Source of the DNA: Lachnospiraceae bacterium
Lineage (GTDB): Bacteria; Bacillota; Clostridia; Lachnospirales; Lachnospiraceae
Assembly: GCA_017518185.1 (NCBI GenBank)
Contig: JAFWWB010000026.1
Location: forward strand, 1 to 54,806
Direction of reading: 5' to 3'
DNA: 54,806 bases
Below, in pieces: positions 22,977 to 33,500 of the stretch. The position numbers and the translations under genes were made by a program. The notes below the pieces were generated by a model, which saw nothing but the letters and a program-made list of their open reading frames with translations, ran no database searches and had not been told where the DNA came from. Position 1 is the stretch's first letter. Every line of letters begins with the position of its first letter.

Positions 22977-23867
22977 TTATATCACTCCCGTTACTATTCC
23001 CGCGATTATCACCGCTGCGCAGCACAGCTTGAATACTATGCCCTTTTCCTTGAAAACAAATCTCCCGCCCAGTATGGTCACTATGCAGCCCGACTGCTTT
23101 ATCAGGGTCATCACCGTTACCCTGGAAGCCGGGATCTCATTTGCCATAAAGAGCGCCCTGTCCGCCAGTATGAAGAGAACGCTCAGTATCCAGATCCAGT
23201 AATTCTTTATGGTCTTCTTCCAGTCTATATGCACCTTTGCCAGTATTATATAGAGCATGTAGAAGAGCAGCAGGAAGAGCATATACCAGAACTGCAGCTG
23301 TGCCGAGGATATGCTCTTCGTAAGCACCTTGTCCATGGTCCCGGAGACGGCATTGAGAAAAGCCGAGACGAAGCTCAGCAGCACGAAGAGCCAGATCCTG
23401 CCTCCCGCTGCCGGCTGCTCCTCTTTTTTCTCCGGAGCCTCCTTCTTTATGAACGCGGTGACCCTGTCCTCAAAACGAAGTGCTATGAGCCCCGCCGCCA
23501 CCAGCAGCATGCCTATCATCTGGGTGACGCTTAAGTCTTCCCCCAGTATGACAACCCCCAGGAGCATTGCAAAGGCGACCCTGGAAAGATCCAGAAGGCC
23601 GTAGAGGCTCACGGGTATCTCTTTTATGGCTCTGAACCCGCAGATCCAGGCCACGAATATCACAAAAGACTTGAAGGCGACCATGCCGAGCCGCTCCGGT
23701 TCCATCAGGGATACCTCCCCTATATCCGGCAACAGCATCACGAAGCCTGCAAGAGTATAAAAGAAAAGTACCTCCATCACGGTACTTTTCTCAAGTGATT
23801 TCTTTTTAACTATCTCTCTCAGGCCTTTTACCAAGCCGTAAAAGAGAGTGAGCAGCATCCATAGCAT
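22977..23867 (-). CDS. EamA/DMT superfamily permease
   Basis: A 296-residue protein with ten predicted membrane helices in two five-helix halves, separated by a charged cytoplasmic loop (about 135-155, KKEAPEKKEEQ). This is the arrangement of EamA-type drug/metabolite transporters, most of which export amino acids or other metabolites. VVILGEDLSVTQMIGMLLVAAGLIAL is the usual end of the first half. No substrate can be assigned. The ATG is two bases after the prepilin stop and there is no clear ribosome site, so it relies on coupling. Operon: prepilin - permease - pcrA. Confidence 0.82.
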   Translation of the reverse strand: MLWMLLTLFYGLVKGLREIVKKKSLEKSTVMEVLFFYTLAGFVMLLPDIGEVSLMEPERLGMVAFKSFVIFVAWICGFRAIKEIPVSLYGLLDLSRVAFAMLLGVVILGEDLSVTQMIGMLLVAAGLIALRFEDRVTAFIKKEAPEKKEEQPAAGGRIWLFVLLSFVSAFLNAVSGTMDKVLTKSISSAQLQFWYMLFLLLFYMLYIILAKVHIDWKKTIKNYWIWILSVLFILADRALFMANEIPASRVTVMTLIKQSGCIVTILGGRFVFKEKGIVFKLCCAAVIIAGIVTGVI

Positions 23868-23869
23868 CT

Positions 23870-24553
23870 TTAAAGTGTATTGGTCCTCCCGTTGGCATTG
23901 ATGGCAACGGGTGCCTTGTTACTCATGTATTCAGGATCATAATCCGGCCAGAGCCTGTAATATACGAAGCCGTTATTTATGCCTTCACCGTCCGTTCCCG
24001 ACTTAACCGGGCATACCCATACCTCCGGTCTCCCGTTATCGGCGCGTTTCACGATCCTGTACTGTTTTGTGTTATATTTCCTGTAGAAAATGTTTATGTC
24101 ATACTGGGCAAGCTCATCAACATAAGCCTCATAAAGCTTCTTGTATTTTATCTTCCCGGGGCTTCCGGTACCATAGGGATCCCTGAGGATGCCGTTCCTG
24201 AAGTTGCCTGAATATGCCCCCTGTATCTCGCCCTTTACGGTAAGAGTCCATTCAAGCCCGTTGATTATCTTATAGCTCTTTCCCGTTCCGGGTTCCTTTA
24301 CATTAAACCACACCGGTCCGTTCTTGGGAATGCTCTCCCATTCTTCGTTAGCTTCCGGATTCAGTGCCAGGACCCTGTCCAGCGCCGTTCCCAGCACCCT
24401 GGCCATCTCCAGGTCCCTGGTCTTTCGGGCCTTATCTATATACCCGAGGAACTGGGGCGTGATTATCGCCACCAGGATCGCCATAATGGCAATGACTATG
24501 ATGAGCTCAACGAGCGTAAAACCCTTATCCTTCTTTTTCGATATCCTCATCAT
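23870..24553 (-). CDS. Type IV prepilin-like protein
   Basis: A 227-residue protein with a class III prepilin leader: a basic start, MMRISKKKDKG, cleavage before Phe, then FTLVELIIVIAIMAILVAII with Glu at position +5. The rest is a soluble domain (WFNVKEPGTGKSYKI, YVDELAQYDINIFY, Pro- and Tyr-rich end) that I do not recognise. The ATG at 24553 is chosen because GGAGG lies seven bases upstream. No peptidase, ATPase, platform protein or other pilin gene lies within about 20 kb, so assembly must use machinery encoded elsewhere. It is the first gene before the permease and pcrA. Confidence 0.82.
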   Translation of the reverse strand: MMRISKKKDKGFTLVELIIVIAIMAILVAIITPQFLGYIDKARKTRDLEMARVLGTALDRVLALNPEANEEWESIPKNGPVWFNVKEPGTGKSYKIINGLEWTLTVKGEIQGAYSGNFRNGILRDPYGTGSPGKIKYKKLYEAYVDELAQYDINIFYRKYNTKQYRIVKRADNGRPEVWVCPVKSGTDGEGINNGFVYYRLWPDYDPEYMSNKAPVAINANGRTNTL

Positions 24554-24717
24554 AATGCCACCTCCCTTTCTTCCTGTCACTGATATCTTCTGTATGATAT
24601 ATCGGCATTATCTGTCGAAATTTGAAGTACCGGCGCCTTTCCCTTGAATATGACAGCGAAATATTGTATCATATTCTGCGGCGTCAGGCCGCCTTACGCT
24701 TTTTCAGGAAAAACACA

Positions 24718-24734
24718 TTTTAGCACAGCTAAAA
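24718..24734. promoter_or_regulatory. Inverted repeat upstream of purB
   Basis: TTTTAGC - ACA - GCTAAAA, perfect seven-base arms. A candidate purB -10 box, TACAAT (24741-24746), lies just downstream with a weak -35 inside the repeat, so a repressor bound here could block purB. The rest of the 24554-24797 divergent region holds a TACAAT box facing the prepilin gene (near 24662) and nothing else clear. Confidence 0.4.
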
Positions 24735-24797
24735 CATTTTTACAATTATTTGGTTGCATTAAGTTAACGATTCATGCAGCCCCCAAGGAGGTATAAT

Positions 24798-26234
24798 ATG
24801 TCAACAGATATCTATCAGAGCCCGCTTTCGGAGCGCTACGCCGGAAAAGAGATGCAGTACATCTTTTCCCCTGACATGAAGTTCAGGACCTGGAGGAGGC
24901 TGTGGATCGCCCTGGCCGAAACGGAAATGGAACTCGGCCTTAAGCAGATCACTCCCGAGATGATCGAGGAGCTGAAAGCACACAAGGACGACATCAATTA
25001 CGATGATGCCCGCAGGCGCGAAAAAGAGGTGCGCCACGACGTCATGAGCCACGTCTACGCTTACGGCCTCCAGTGCCCCAAGGCAAAGGGTATCATCCAT
25101 CTTGGCGCCACCTCCTGCTACGTCGGCGACAATACAGATATCATCATCATGCGTGAGGCCTTAAAGCTTGTCAAACGCAAGCTGGTATGCGTCATCGATG
25201 AGCTCTCCCGTTTTGCGGAGCAGTACAAAGGCCTGCCCACCCTGGCTTTTACCCACTTCCAGCCTGCCCAGCCCACCACTGTCGGCAAGCGTGCCACCCT
25301 TTGGATCAACGAGTTCATGATGGATCTGGAGGATCTGGAATATATCCTGGGAAGCCTTAAGCTCCTGGGCTCAAAAGGAACCACCGGCACCCAGGCCAGC
25401 TTCCTGGAGCTCTTCAACGGGGATAACGAGACCATAGACCGTATCGACCCCATGATTGCTGAAAAGATGGGCTTTGAAGCCTGCTATCCCGTCTCCGGAC
25501 AGACCTATTCCCGGAAGGTGGATACCAGGGTGCTCAACATACTTGCCGGCATCGCCGCATCGGCCCACAAGATGAGCAACGATATACGGCTGCTCCAGCA
25601 CCTTAAGGAAGTGGAAGAGCCTTTCGAAAAGAGCCAGATCGGTTCCTCCGCCATGGCTTACAAGAGAAACCCCATGCGCAGCGAGCGCATAGCCTCTCTT
25701 TCACGTTATGTGATAATCGATGCGCTGAATCCTGCCATAACCTCAGCCACCCAGTGGTTTGAGCGTACCCTGGACGATTCCGCAAACAAGCGCATCTCCA
25801 TAGCCGAGGCATTTCTTGCCACGGACGGAATACTCGAGCTCTGCCTCAATGTGGTCGACGGTCTCGTGGTAAACGAAAAGGTCATAGCCAGAAGGCTCAT
25901 GAGCGAGCTGCCCTTCATGGCCACCGAGAACATCATGATGGATGCGGTAAAGGCCGGAGGCGACCGTCAGGAACTGCACGAGGAGATAAGGACTCTTTCA
26001 ATGGAAGCCGGTAAGCACGTTAAGCAGGAGGGACTGGAAAACAACCTGCTGGATCTTATCGCTGCAGACGAAAAATTCGGCTTAAGCCGCGACGAGCTTG
26101 ACGCCAAGATGAACCCTGCGGATTACGTGGGCCGTTCTCCCAGGCAGGTAGAAGTCTACCTCCGGGATTTTGTGAAACCCGTGCTGGAAGCGAACAAAGA
26201 GCTTCTTGGCGCCACAGGTGTGGTAAACGTATAG
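24798..26234 (+). CDS. purB: Adenylosuccinate lyase
   Basis: Cleaves fumarate from SAICAR and from adenylosuccinate, two steps of purine synthesis; the first of these uses the product of PurC, encoded convergently next door. The 478 residues contain the fumarase-superfamily signature SSAMAYKRNPMRSE, the catalytic regions HLGATSCYVGDNTD and LAFTHFQPAQPTTVGKR, and ATENIMMDAVKAGGDRQELHE in the last third. The ATG at 24798 follows AAGGAGG by seven bases, giving MSTDIYQSPLSERYAG; an ATG eight codons earlier lacks a site. Confidence 0.96.
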   Translation: MSTDIYQSPLSERYAGKEMQYIFSPDMKFRTWRRLWIALAETEMELGLKQITPEMIEELKAHKDDINYDDARRREKEVRHDVMSHVYAYGLQCPKAKGIIHLGATSCYVGDNTDIIIMREALKLVKRKLVCVIDELSRFAEQYKGLPTLAFTHFQPAQPTTVGKRATLWINEFMMDLEDLEYILGSLKLLGSKGTTGTQASFLELFNGDNETIDRIDPMIAEKMGFEACYPVSGQTYSRKVDTRVLNILAGIAASAHKMSNDIRLLQHLKEVEEPFEKSQIGSSAMAYKRNPMRSERIASLSRYVIIDALNPAITSATQWFERTLDDSANKRISIAEAFLATDGILELCLNVVDGLVVNEKVIARRLMSELPFMATENIMMDAVKAGGDRQELHEEIRTLSMEAGKHVKQEGLENNLLDLIAADEKFGLSRDELDAKMNPADYVGRSPRQVEVYLRDFVKPVLEANKELLGATGVVNV

Positions 26235-26253
26235 AGAGTATTCTTTTATGGTA

Positions 26254-26290
26254 TAAAAGGCCCCCGGCGATCCCGGGGGCTTTCTCTTTC
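26254..26290. terminator. Bidirectional terminator between purB and purC
   Basis: GCCCCCGG - CGATC - CCGGGGGC (26260-26280), a perfect eight-base stem. A T-rich tract follows on the plus strand and TTTT on the minus strand. It separates two convergent genes. Confidence 0.9.
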
Positions 26291-26294
26291 TCTC

Positions 26295-27152
26295 TTACAG
26301 TTCCTTTCCCGTCAGCATCCTGTAGGCTTCCAGGTATTTCTCTATGGTCTTTGCCGTGATATCCTCCGGCAGCTTCCAGTCGTGCTCGTTGGCTTTCAGC
26401 CAGTCCCTGGCGAACTGCTTGTCAAAGGAAGGCTGGCTCTTTCCCGCCTCATAGCCTTCAAGCGGCCAGAAACGTGAGCTGTCGGGAGTGAGCATCTCAT
26501 CACCAAGCACCACATTGCCTTCTTCATCAAGGCCGAATTCAAACTTGGTATCCGCGATTATTATCCCCTTTGTAAGGGCGTAATGGGCGCACTTTTTGTA
26601 GAGCGCAATAGTAAGATCCCTGAGCTTTTCCGCGTACTCCCTGCCCTTTCCGGGATAATCCTTCTCCAGCACCTCCACTGAACGCTCAAAGGAGATGTTC
26701 TCATCGTGCTCCCCTATCTCTGCCTTTGTGCTGGGAGTATAGATAGGCTCCGGCAGCTTTTCGGATTCCTTAAGCCCCTCAGGAAGCTTTATCCCGCAGA
26801 CCACTCCCTCCTTCTGATAGGAGGCCCAGCCGCTGCCGGTGATATAGCCCCTGACTATGCACTCGATAGGGAGCATCTTAAGCTTTCTGCACATCATGCT
26901 GCGTCCCGCAAACTTTTCGTTCCTGAAGAATTCCGGCATATCCTCCACATCCGTGCTGATCATATGGTTGGGGACTATGTCCTTTGTGAGCTCAAACCAG
27001 AAACGGCTCATCTGGGTCAGCACCACGCCTTTTTTGTCGATGGTGTTCTTCAGGATCACATCAAAACAGCTTATGCGGTCTGTTGCCACCATGATGAGGG
27101 AATCCCCTGCATCATAGATCTCTCTTACCTTTCCTTCTTTGATCGGTGTCAT
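26295..27152 (-). CDS. purC: SAICAR synthetase
   Basis: Joins CAIR and aspartate with ATP to make SAICAR in purine synthesis. The 285 residues carry [20 protein letters not shown], the substrate motif [45 protein letters not shown] and the closing [18 protein letters not shown] precedes the ATG by six bases. It lies 20 bases after the last gene of the 1192-residue protein operon and could be read from that transcript. Confidence 0.96.
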   Translation of the reverse strand: MTPIKEGKVREIYDAGDSLIMVATDRISCFDVILKNTIDKKGVVLTQMSRFWFELTKDIVPNHMISTDVEDMPEFFRNEKFAGRSMMCRKLKMLPIECIVRGYITGSGWASYQKEGVVCGIKLPEGLKESEKLPEPIYTPSTKAEIGEHDENISFERSVEVLEKDYPGKGREYAEKLRDLTIALYKKCAHYALTKGIIIADTKFEFGLDEEGNVVLGDEMLTPDSSRFWPLEGYEAGKSQPSFDKQFARDWLKANEHDWKLPEDITAKTIEKYLEAYRMLTGKEL

Positions 27153-27172
27153 TTTTCTCCTCCTTATTTTAT

Positions 27173-28375
27173 TCAGTTTCCGTCATACCTTGCCACTATC
27201 CCGGCGATCTCCTCCGAATACTCGGGATAAGCCGAGGCCAGATCCTTTATGAGCTTCTGTGATTTTTCGGCAACTTCTTTATTATATTCCATGTTCTCAC
27301 GAAGCTTCTGCCGCCTGCTCAGAAGAGCATGTCTTATCTCAACCATCTCCCGGGGATCCGTAAGCGCCCTGACCTGCCTGTTCCAGATATCCGGATCCTT
27401 GATGCCGTTGCGGCTCAGGCAGTCATTCAGCTTATTGTAATAATATTCCAGATCCGCCCTGATCTTCTCGTCCTTGTATCTGGCATTCATTATCTCCACG
27501 TACCTTGCCCAGTCCTCCTCCAGCTTGTCTGCCGAATCCGTGTCGTATTTCATGTACAGGTAGGACAAAAGGTTGGTATTGTTGACATACCTTATCTTCA
27601 CCGTATTATGGAGACCTATCATACGGTTCCTTAGCTTCTCCAGATGCTTTATCTCCTTTGCCGCATCCTGGTATTTCACAAAGAGCACCGTCAGTGTAAG
27701 AGCCCCCGCTCCGCCGATCAGTATGTAACCCAGGGAAACGTCCAGCTTATACACCCCCTGGAGTACCGCCAGCAGCACTAAGGCTATCGCCATGGATACG
27801 GCGCATATTATGGCGGCTCCGCGGCTGTTGGTCACTGCCATCACCGCTTCCTTCAGCTGGAAACGGTAGGAATTGCGCTCTGCTTCCATCTTGCGCATAT
27901 CCATCCTTATGAGCCTTCTGTAATCCTCGGCTTCACGTATCTTCTTTATGCCGCCGGGGATGTCATCCTCATAGCGTTTGAAGAGCTTTATCTGCTCCTC
28001 ATCCATGCCGCCGCTCTCATTGAAAAGCCTCTGGCGTTCCCGCTCCAGCTTTTCTATATGCATGGCCTGGTCTACGATCTGCACCTTCTCCTCGTTGGGA
28101 AGGGCATCGATCTCCTCCATATCAACCAGCAGCGCGGTGATGGCATCGTATTCCTCCCTGGACTGCTCGGCCCTGTCGGCAGCTTCTTTCATGCGGCCCA
28201 GGTTCTCCAGTACCATCACGGTACGGGTATCGGCATCGTGAAAGCTGTCATACTCGTCCTCGTTCAGGTACTCTTCTTCACCGTAGTAATCCTCTTCTTC
28301 CCATCCGCTGTCGTCATCCAGGTCGTGATAGTACCATTTTTCCCATTTTTTTCTGAGCTTCTTAAACAGTCCCAT
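27173..28375 (-). CDS. Coiled-coil protein with two central membrane helices
   Basis: A 400-residue protein of unknown function. The first about 60 residues are very acidic and Tyr-rich ([20 protein letters not shown]). Long helical stretches rich in Glu, Lys and Arg flank two adjacent membrane helices at about 188-235. The C-terminal half is again helical. This hairpin-in-membrane design with large cytoplasmic helical ends suggests a scaffold. It is the last gene of a run of four unknown genes, three bases after the TPR gene. Homologues probably occur next to the same neighbours in related species, but I could not check. Confidence 0.65.
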   Translation of the reverse strand: MGLFKKLRKKWEKWYYHDLDDDSGWEEEDYYGEEEYLNEDEYDSFHDADTRTVMVLENLGRMKEAADRAEQSREEYDAITALLVDMEEIDALPNEEKVQIVDQAMHIEKLERERQRLFNESGGMDEEQIKLFKRYEDDIPGGIKKIREAEDYRRLIRMDMRKMEAERNSYRFQLKEAVMAVTNSRGAAIICAVSMAIALVLLAVLQGVYKLDVSLGYILIGGAGALTLTVLFVKYQDAAKEIKHLEKLRNRMIGLHNTVKIRYVNNTNLLSYLYMKYDTDSADKLEEDWARYVEIMNARYKDEKIRADLEYYYNKLNDCLSRNGIKDPDIWNRQVRALTDPREMVEIRHALLSRRQKLRENMEYNKEVAEKSQKLIKDLASAYPEYSEEIAGIVARYDGN

Positions 28376-28378
28376 CCC

Positions 28379-29209
28379 TTACTCCGGCATAAAATGCCTG
28401 TATACGTCCATCTCATCGGCTATCATCCTGGCAGCCGCCTCATCATATTCCTGTGTCCTTCCGGTATTTCTGAGGGCCAGGGCATCCTTCTCTTTTTTGA
28501 AGCCCGGTGAATCCGCATATTCCCTTTTCACTGATTCCATGGCCCTTTCAACCGCTGCCGGTGTCTCATCCCCCTCCGGGAGCGCGGTTACCAGCTTAAG
28601 GTATTCGCTGTCCGAAAGCTCCATGCGCTTCGCCGCCATCCTGCAAAAGGCCGAATCCAATGCTCCGCCCAGCTCATATGCCTTCTCAAAATACATAGCC
28701 GCTTCCTTAAAGTAGAAAAGCCTGGCATAGATCACGCCCATATTGTGGAACACATATGCCTTGCGGGTATCATCCAGTTCTATCGAGAGGCTCAGCCCCT
28801 CATATATCTCAAGGGCCCTGGAAAAGCTTCCTCCCTTAAGGAAATGATCTGCCAGCACCAGGGATCTCTGGGAGGGATCCAGGCTCCTGCCGGAGCGTAT
28901 CACCCGTCTTATCTCACGGAATTCCTCCTCGGTGACATAATCCGCCTCCTTCAGTATCTCCTCAACCAGATTCTCCGTCTTTATGCTCTGGCGGCGTATG
29001 ATCCTGAGCCTGGAGGAAAGGTCGGCAAGGCCGCACTCATCCTTCAGCCAGTCGATGAGCCTGACTCCCACAAAGCTGTCATCGATGAGCTCAGCATTCT
29101 CGCAGATATAATAGCACAGCTCCTCAAGACACCATATCCTTATCTTTGTGTTGTTCACGGTGTAGGGCGTATTTGCGTAACGTCCCACACACTCATAGAT
29201 CCCCGTCAT
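28379..29209 (-). CDS. TPR-containing protein of the Hsp70-like operon
   Basis: A 276-residue soluble protein. The central part (about 130-185) contains recognisable TPR helices, KAYVFHNMGVIYARLFYFKEAAMYFEKAYELGG, and the rest is predicted helical. TPRs mediate protein contacts, often with chaperones. The ATG at 29209 is one base after the stop of the Hsp70-like gene (TGATATG), so translation is likely coupled; a longer start upstream would overlap that gene by 47 bases and has no ribosome site. No enzyme motif is visible. Confidence 0.7.
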   Translation of the reverse strand: MTGIYECVGRYANTPYTVNNTKIRIWCLEELCYYICENAELIDDSFVGVRLIDWLKDECGLADLSSRLRIIRRQSIKTENLVEEILKEADYVTEEEFREIRRVIRSGRSLDPSQRSLVLADHFLKGGSFSRALEIYEGLSLSIELDDTRKAYVFHNMGVIYARLFYFKEAAMYFEKAYELGGALDSAFCRMAAKRMELSDSEYLKLVTALPEGDETPAAVERAMESVKREYADSPGFKKEKDALALRNTGRTQEYDEAAARMIADEMDVYRHFMPE

Positions 29210-29210
29210 A

Positions 29211-30509
29211 TCAGTCTGTCTTAAACTCCATCTCCCACTGCATCCCGGAGGGTTCAAAAAACTCCCCGAAGCCCATATCCGTCACCACTGCCTGTATCCT
29301 GGATTCCGACAGCATCCTGAGCTCCAGGAGCACCCTGGTGGAACGCCTTTTCCTCTCGGGTATCCCCTTTAAGAACATGGACACCGTCCTGACCTCCTTG
29401 CCGTTCAGCGGTGTTATGATAAACTGTATGCGCCTCTCGCTTTCCAGCAGCAGCTCACACTTCCTGCTCAGGTCATACCAGTTCTTTCCTCCGTCCAGCA
29501 GGGCCATATAGCTTTCCCTGCCCTTACGGTACACGTTCATCCCTATATTGGCCTTCACCTTGTCGGGTCCCAGGAACACCATCTCCCTGTCGGCCGGTGA
29601 AGGGTTCACCTTACCCCTGGCACCGTAGCAGGCCCCCTTGCTGTACAGGTTATTCCCCCTGAAAGCCCTGCGGCCGTTGCATATATACTTAAGGGATTCC
29701 CTGCTCCAGTCCCCTTCGAAGCCGTCCCCCAGAAGGAATACCGAAGAAACTATCCTGTCATCTATATTCGCCTGGAGTATATGAAGGAACTCCTGATCCT
29801 TCATCTTCTTCCTTCCCTCGGGATTCTTTATTCCCTCAAAGCTTTCGGGAAGGAAATGGTCATAGACCCGTTCCTGCATGATCATGACCTGGGGCTTGGT
29901 ATGTACGTTCTGGGAATAGAGGGTGACCACCAGTCCCTGCTGCCGCATGTCGCACACACATACATCCTGGGCCCTTACATCCATTGACTGATGCATGAGA
30001 TAATTGAATGCGGACTCTGCATGGCTCTGGTAAAACACCCTCTCAGCCTTAAGCCTGAGGGTCCTGACCACCTGATCCAGTATCTTTATCATCTGCTCGT
30101 CGGGATCTTCAACACTTATCATTATGGCGGCCACCTTCTCTATGGGAGTGATGGCCGAAAGCCTGCCGAGGCATTTTTTCATAAAGAGTGCAAGCAGATC
30201 CGTTGGATCGTAATCCACGGCTTCCACCTCCACTGCAGCGCCGTTCCTTGCTCTTTCCACGAGCCTGTCGACGGGAAACGCCTCATCTGCGGCGCTCTGC
30301 TCGTATGCCTCTTCTCCGAAGCTCCAGGCAGCCTCCCCATAACGTTTTGCCAGCATGGTGGGAATGCACATCCTGGTCTCGCCGCTCCCCATGCTCATGG
30401 TCCTGGGTTCGTCCACGGTGCAGTAGCTTATCTGTGAAAAATCGTCGCTTAAGTCTATTCCTATGAACACCCTGTCCGCGCCGGAACGGACAGTCATACC
30501 CTTCATCAC
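29211..30509 (-). CDS. Hsp70/actin-fold protein of unknown function (DUF5716-like)
   Basis: A 432-residue protein whose start, RVFIGIDLSDDFSQISY, matches the phosphate-1 loop of Hsp70/actin-type ATPases. SSVFLLGDGFEGDW looks like the adenosine loop, and LYSKGACYGAR matches the end of the Hsp70 ATPase fold. The substrate-binding domain of DnaK is replaced by about 130 residues of beta-rich sequence. From memory this resembles the family called DUF5716; not verified. The ATG overlaps the stop of the 1192-residue gene (ATGA) with AAGGAGG upstream. Its TPR neighbour would suit a chaperone or assembly role; that is inference. Confidence 0.7.
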   Translation of the reverse strand: MMKGMTVRSGADRVFIGIDLSDDFSQISYCTVDEPRTMSMGSGETRMCIPTMLAKRYGEAAWSFGEEAYEQSAADEAFPVDRLVERARNGAAVEVEAVDYDPTDLLALFMKKCLGRLSAITPIEKVAAIMISVEDPDEQMIKILDQVVRTLRLKAERVFYQSHAESAFNYLMHQSMDVRAQDVCVCDMRQQGLVVTLYSQNVHTKPQVMIMQERVYDHFLPESFEGIKNPEGRKKMKDQEFLHILQANIDDRIVSSVFLLGDGFEGDWSRESLKYICNGRRAFRGNNLYSKGACYGARGKVNPSPADREMVFLGPDKVKANIGMNVYRKGRESYMALLDGGKNWYDLSRKCELLLESERRIQFIITPLNGKEVRTVSMFLKGIPERKRRSTRVLLELRMLSESRIQAVVTDMGFGEFFEPSGMQWEMEFKTD

Positions 30510-33500
30510 CGTCCGCCCTCCTTCTTTACCGACAGGGGCGTAAAGAGCCTGTCAGCCAGATATGCCTTTTTGTCATATTCCTCATAAAGCTTCATGAACG
30601 CCTGGTCGTCTCCCATGCTCCTGGCAATGGCCACATTATTGATCATGGTGAACCTGTCCTCGTCACCGGAGCGTTCCTCATCCCTGTATTCCAGAAGGCT
30701 GGAACGGGTGAGCTTCTGTGTCCTGCCGTCTTCCTCGGTTATATAATAGCGTATCCTCTCGCCGTAGAAAAGCAGGAAGCTCTTTACGAAAATGCCGCCA
30801 TACACATGCCGCATCTCCTCTTTCCTGTACTCCTCGGGTTCGCCGCCCTCGGTCTCCCTTACATAGTGCAGTATGACCTGGGAGTCCTCCCTGCCCCTGT
30901 ATTCTATGAAGGAAAAGCCGCTCATGGCCCTGTATGCGGGCACGATGCCGGAGAAGGAAGTGAAGAAGGGGAAGAATATCCCCCTGCTCCTGAGCTGGCA
31001 CAGAAGATCCGATGCCAGGCACTTCTCATCATGCTTGAGCATACCGGATAAAGCCCTGCTCTCCCTGCTCTTAAGATATGCCAACACAGTGATGAGCAGA
31101 AGATCCTCATTGAGGCCGTAGAGATAAGCCGCCCTGTCAAAGCATTTCTCGTCTATCTTTTCCTGTTTGATAAAATAGTCGTAGGAGAGTCTGGCGAGAT
31201 ACGCCCGCTCCAGATCCTCGCTCATGCCTCCCGCCAGATGCTCCAGATAGATGCTGGTCTTCTCGCTCATATCCTCACCGGTGAACAGAAGCTGCAGCAT
31301 CATGTTGTCCAGCAGCCGCTGCACATCAAGCGCAAAGGAATCCGCCGCCCTCCAGAGCTCCTTGAGTTCCTTAAGACTCCCCTTCTCGTAGAGCAGGAGA
31401 TACTCCAGTATCTCACCGTCATACCTTCCGTTTTTGAAGATATACTTGCAGAGACGCAGAAGGTCTATATCATATTCCTGGTCGTTATGGGCCATGATCC
31501 TGTCGCAGAGACGTACCAGCACCTTGGTATCGATGCCTTCAACGCCGCAGCGCACTATCCAGTCAAAGGCTTCGCTGTAAGCCCCTCTTGCCACCATAAT
31601 CCTGACCACCGTCTCTCTCTCCACTCCCGAGAGCGCCACCGGATCAAAACGGGGCAGCAGATCATCCAGCATGGGATAATCGTCATTGTCAAAATAGTAT
31701 TCCAGAAGGGCGAGCATGAGCTTGACCCTGTAATCCTCATCTATCTCATCCCGCAGGGAAAGCCTGTAAAGCCAGGCCGCGTTCTCAGCATTGACGGAAA
31801 GGGCCTCTCCTCCCTGCTCCGCCATATAGAGCAGTATGCCTGTCCCGGGATCCTCCCTTGAGCAGAGTCTGGATATGCTGATCCTGTCCTTTATCATCTT
31901 CTGCCTGGTATAAAGCCCTTCATCCGGATAACGCACTCCTTCCGCGTCCTCCAGCAGTATGCACACCCTGTCGCTGTAGACGGGCACATAGGCTGTGCCG
32001 TCAACGATGGGGTAGCGCTCCTCATCCTTAAGATTGTCATATACCAGTACCACGTTTGCGAAGCTGCCGGAGGTTATGCTCACTTTTTCCACAAAGAGCA
32101 TGTCCGTATACGCGTCCGTGATCTCCTGCTCCTGCTTTCTCCCGGACAGCAGCTTCTTATAGATATATGCCAGATTGTCATCTATCCTGCCGCTTACTAT
32201 CTGACCTGCGGCAAATTCCGTAGCCGCCTGGAGATACTGCTCGTAAAGCTCACTGTATTCCCCACGGTGCCTTATAACGTTAGCATAGAGCAGAGCCTTT
32301 CTCTCCGCATCCAGCGGAGACCTGTAGGCAAAATACATCAGTACTATCCTGGGCAGGCTGCCCTTGAAGCCAGGCTCCACCGACATCATGTAATACTCAT
32401 ACAGACGGCTGAGCCTCAGTTCACGTTCCACTGCCTCCTGATACCAGGGGAAGTATTCCTTTCCGTAGAGATTGCCCCTTATCATATGTAGGCAGATAGC
32501 CTCCAGCAGAGCCACGCTCTTATCAGGCTCATAACACTGGGTAAGCAGCTCGAACATAAAACGGTTGAAGCTGTGTACCTCCATGGAGAGCAGAGCAAAG
32601 CGCTCCCGGAATTCCTTTGTCATTATGCCCTGTCTAAGGGCAAAAGCAACCAGCGCCAGCTCAAAGCCGCCTATACTGTCCATGCGCTTGGGTGCCTGGT
32701 CTATTATCCTGAAGGCCTCCAGCATCATCACAGGCGAGCAGCTGCCATACTCCTCGTAAAGCGACTTGATGAGCAGCCAGCGTTTTCTGTCATTGCGGTC
32801 AAAGCTCTCATCCATGTTCATATAAGCCCAGGCCAGACGCCAGCTGCCCTCGTTATCACGGTACAGCTCCTCCACCCTGGCTGAAAGCTCCTTGGTAAAC
32901 ACCTCATCTCCCGCATAGAGCCCCATGAGATAAAGCCGGTATGCCTCCTGCTCCGGCGGCAGCTTCCTGCCCTCGCAGAGCATATCAAGCCTCTCCAGGA
33001 TGGTGCCTGCTTCCTCCAGCCTGTTCATATCAATATAGAGCTGCACCTGGTAAAGCCTGTACTCCAGATCATCCGGATCGTTCATAAGCTGCTCAAATAT
33101 CAGCTGTTCGCTTGCCCTGGCCCATTCCTGTCCGGAGGTCCTTTTGCAGCGGTGATCCAGATAATGCTCCATGAGCTTTAGACGCCTGAATTTCCCGCCG
33201 TGGTCAGGCTCCTCCCTTGGCGCGTTTATCACGATCTCAACCCGCCTCTCATCAAGGCCTTCGGTAAGTATCAGAGCCCCCCTGTTCTCCCCTGGGATCA
33301 GCGCATCCCTGTCTATGTCAAATTCCAGCAAAGCCACATTACCGGAAAAGTCCGCTCCGGTCAGGAGCTCTTTCTCTGCAGAAAGGAATTCTCCCTCCGT
33401 CCTTATCCTGATCTCAATGTAGCCCCAGCCCTCCCGCGTGAGCTTTATATGCCTGCGCACGCTCTTTCTGGGAAGCACCATCTCTATGCGGTCCGTCTCA

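Noticed and set aside
21947-23032. 361-codon plus-strand frame opposite pcrA
   Set aside because: Shadow of pcrA codons; no start signal and no recognisable domain.
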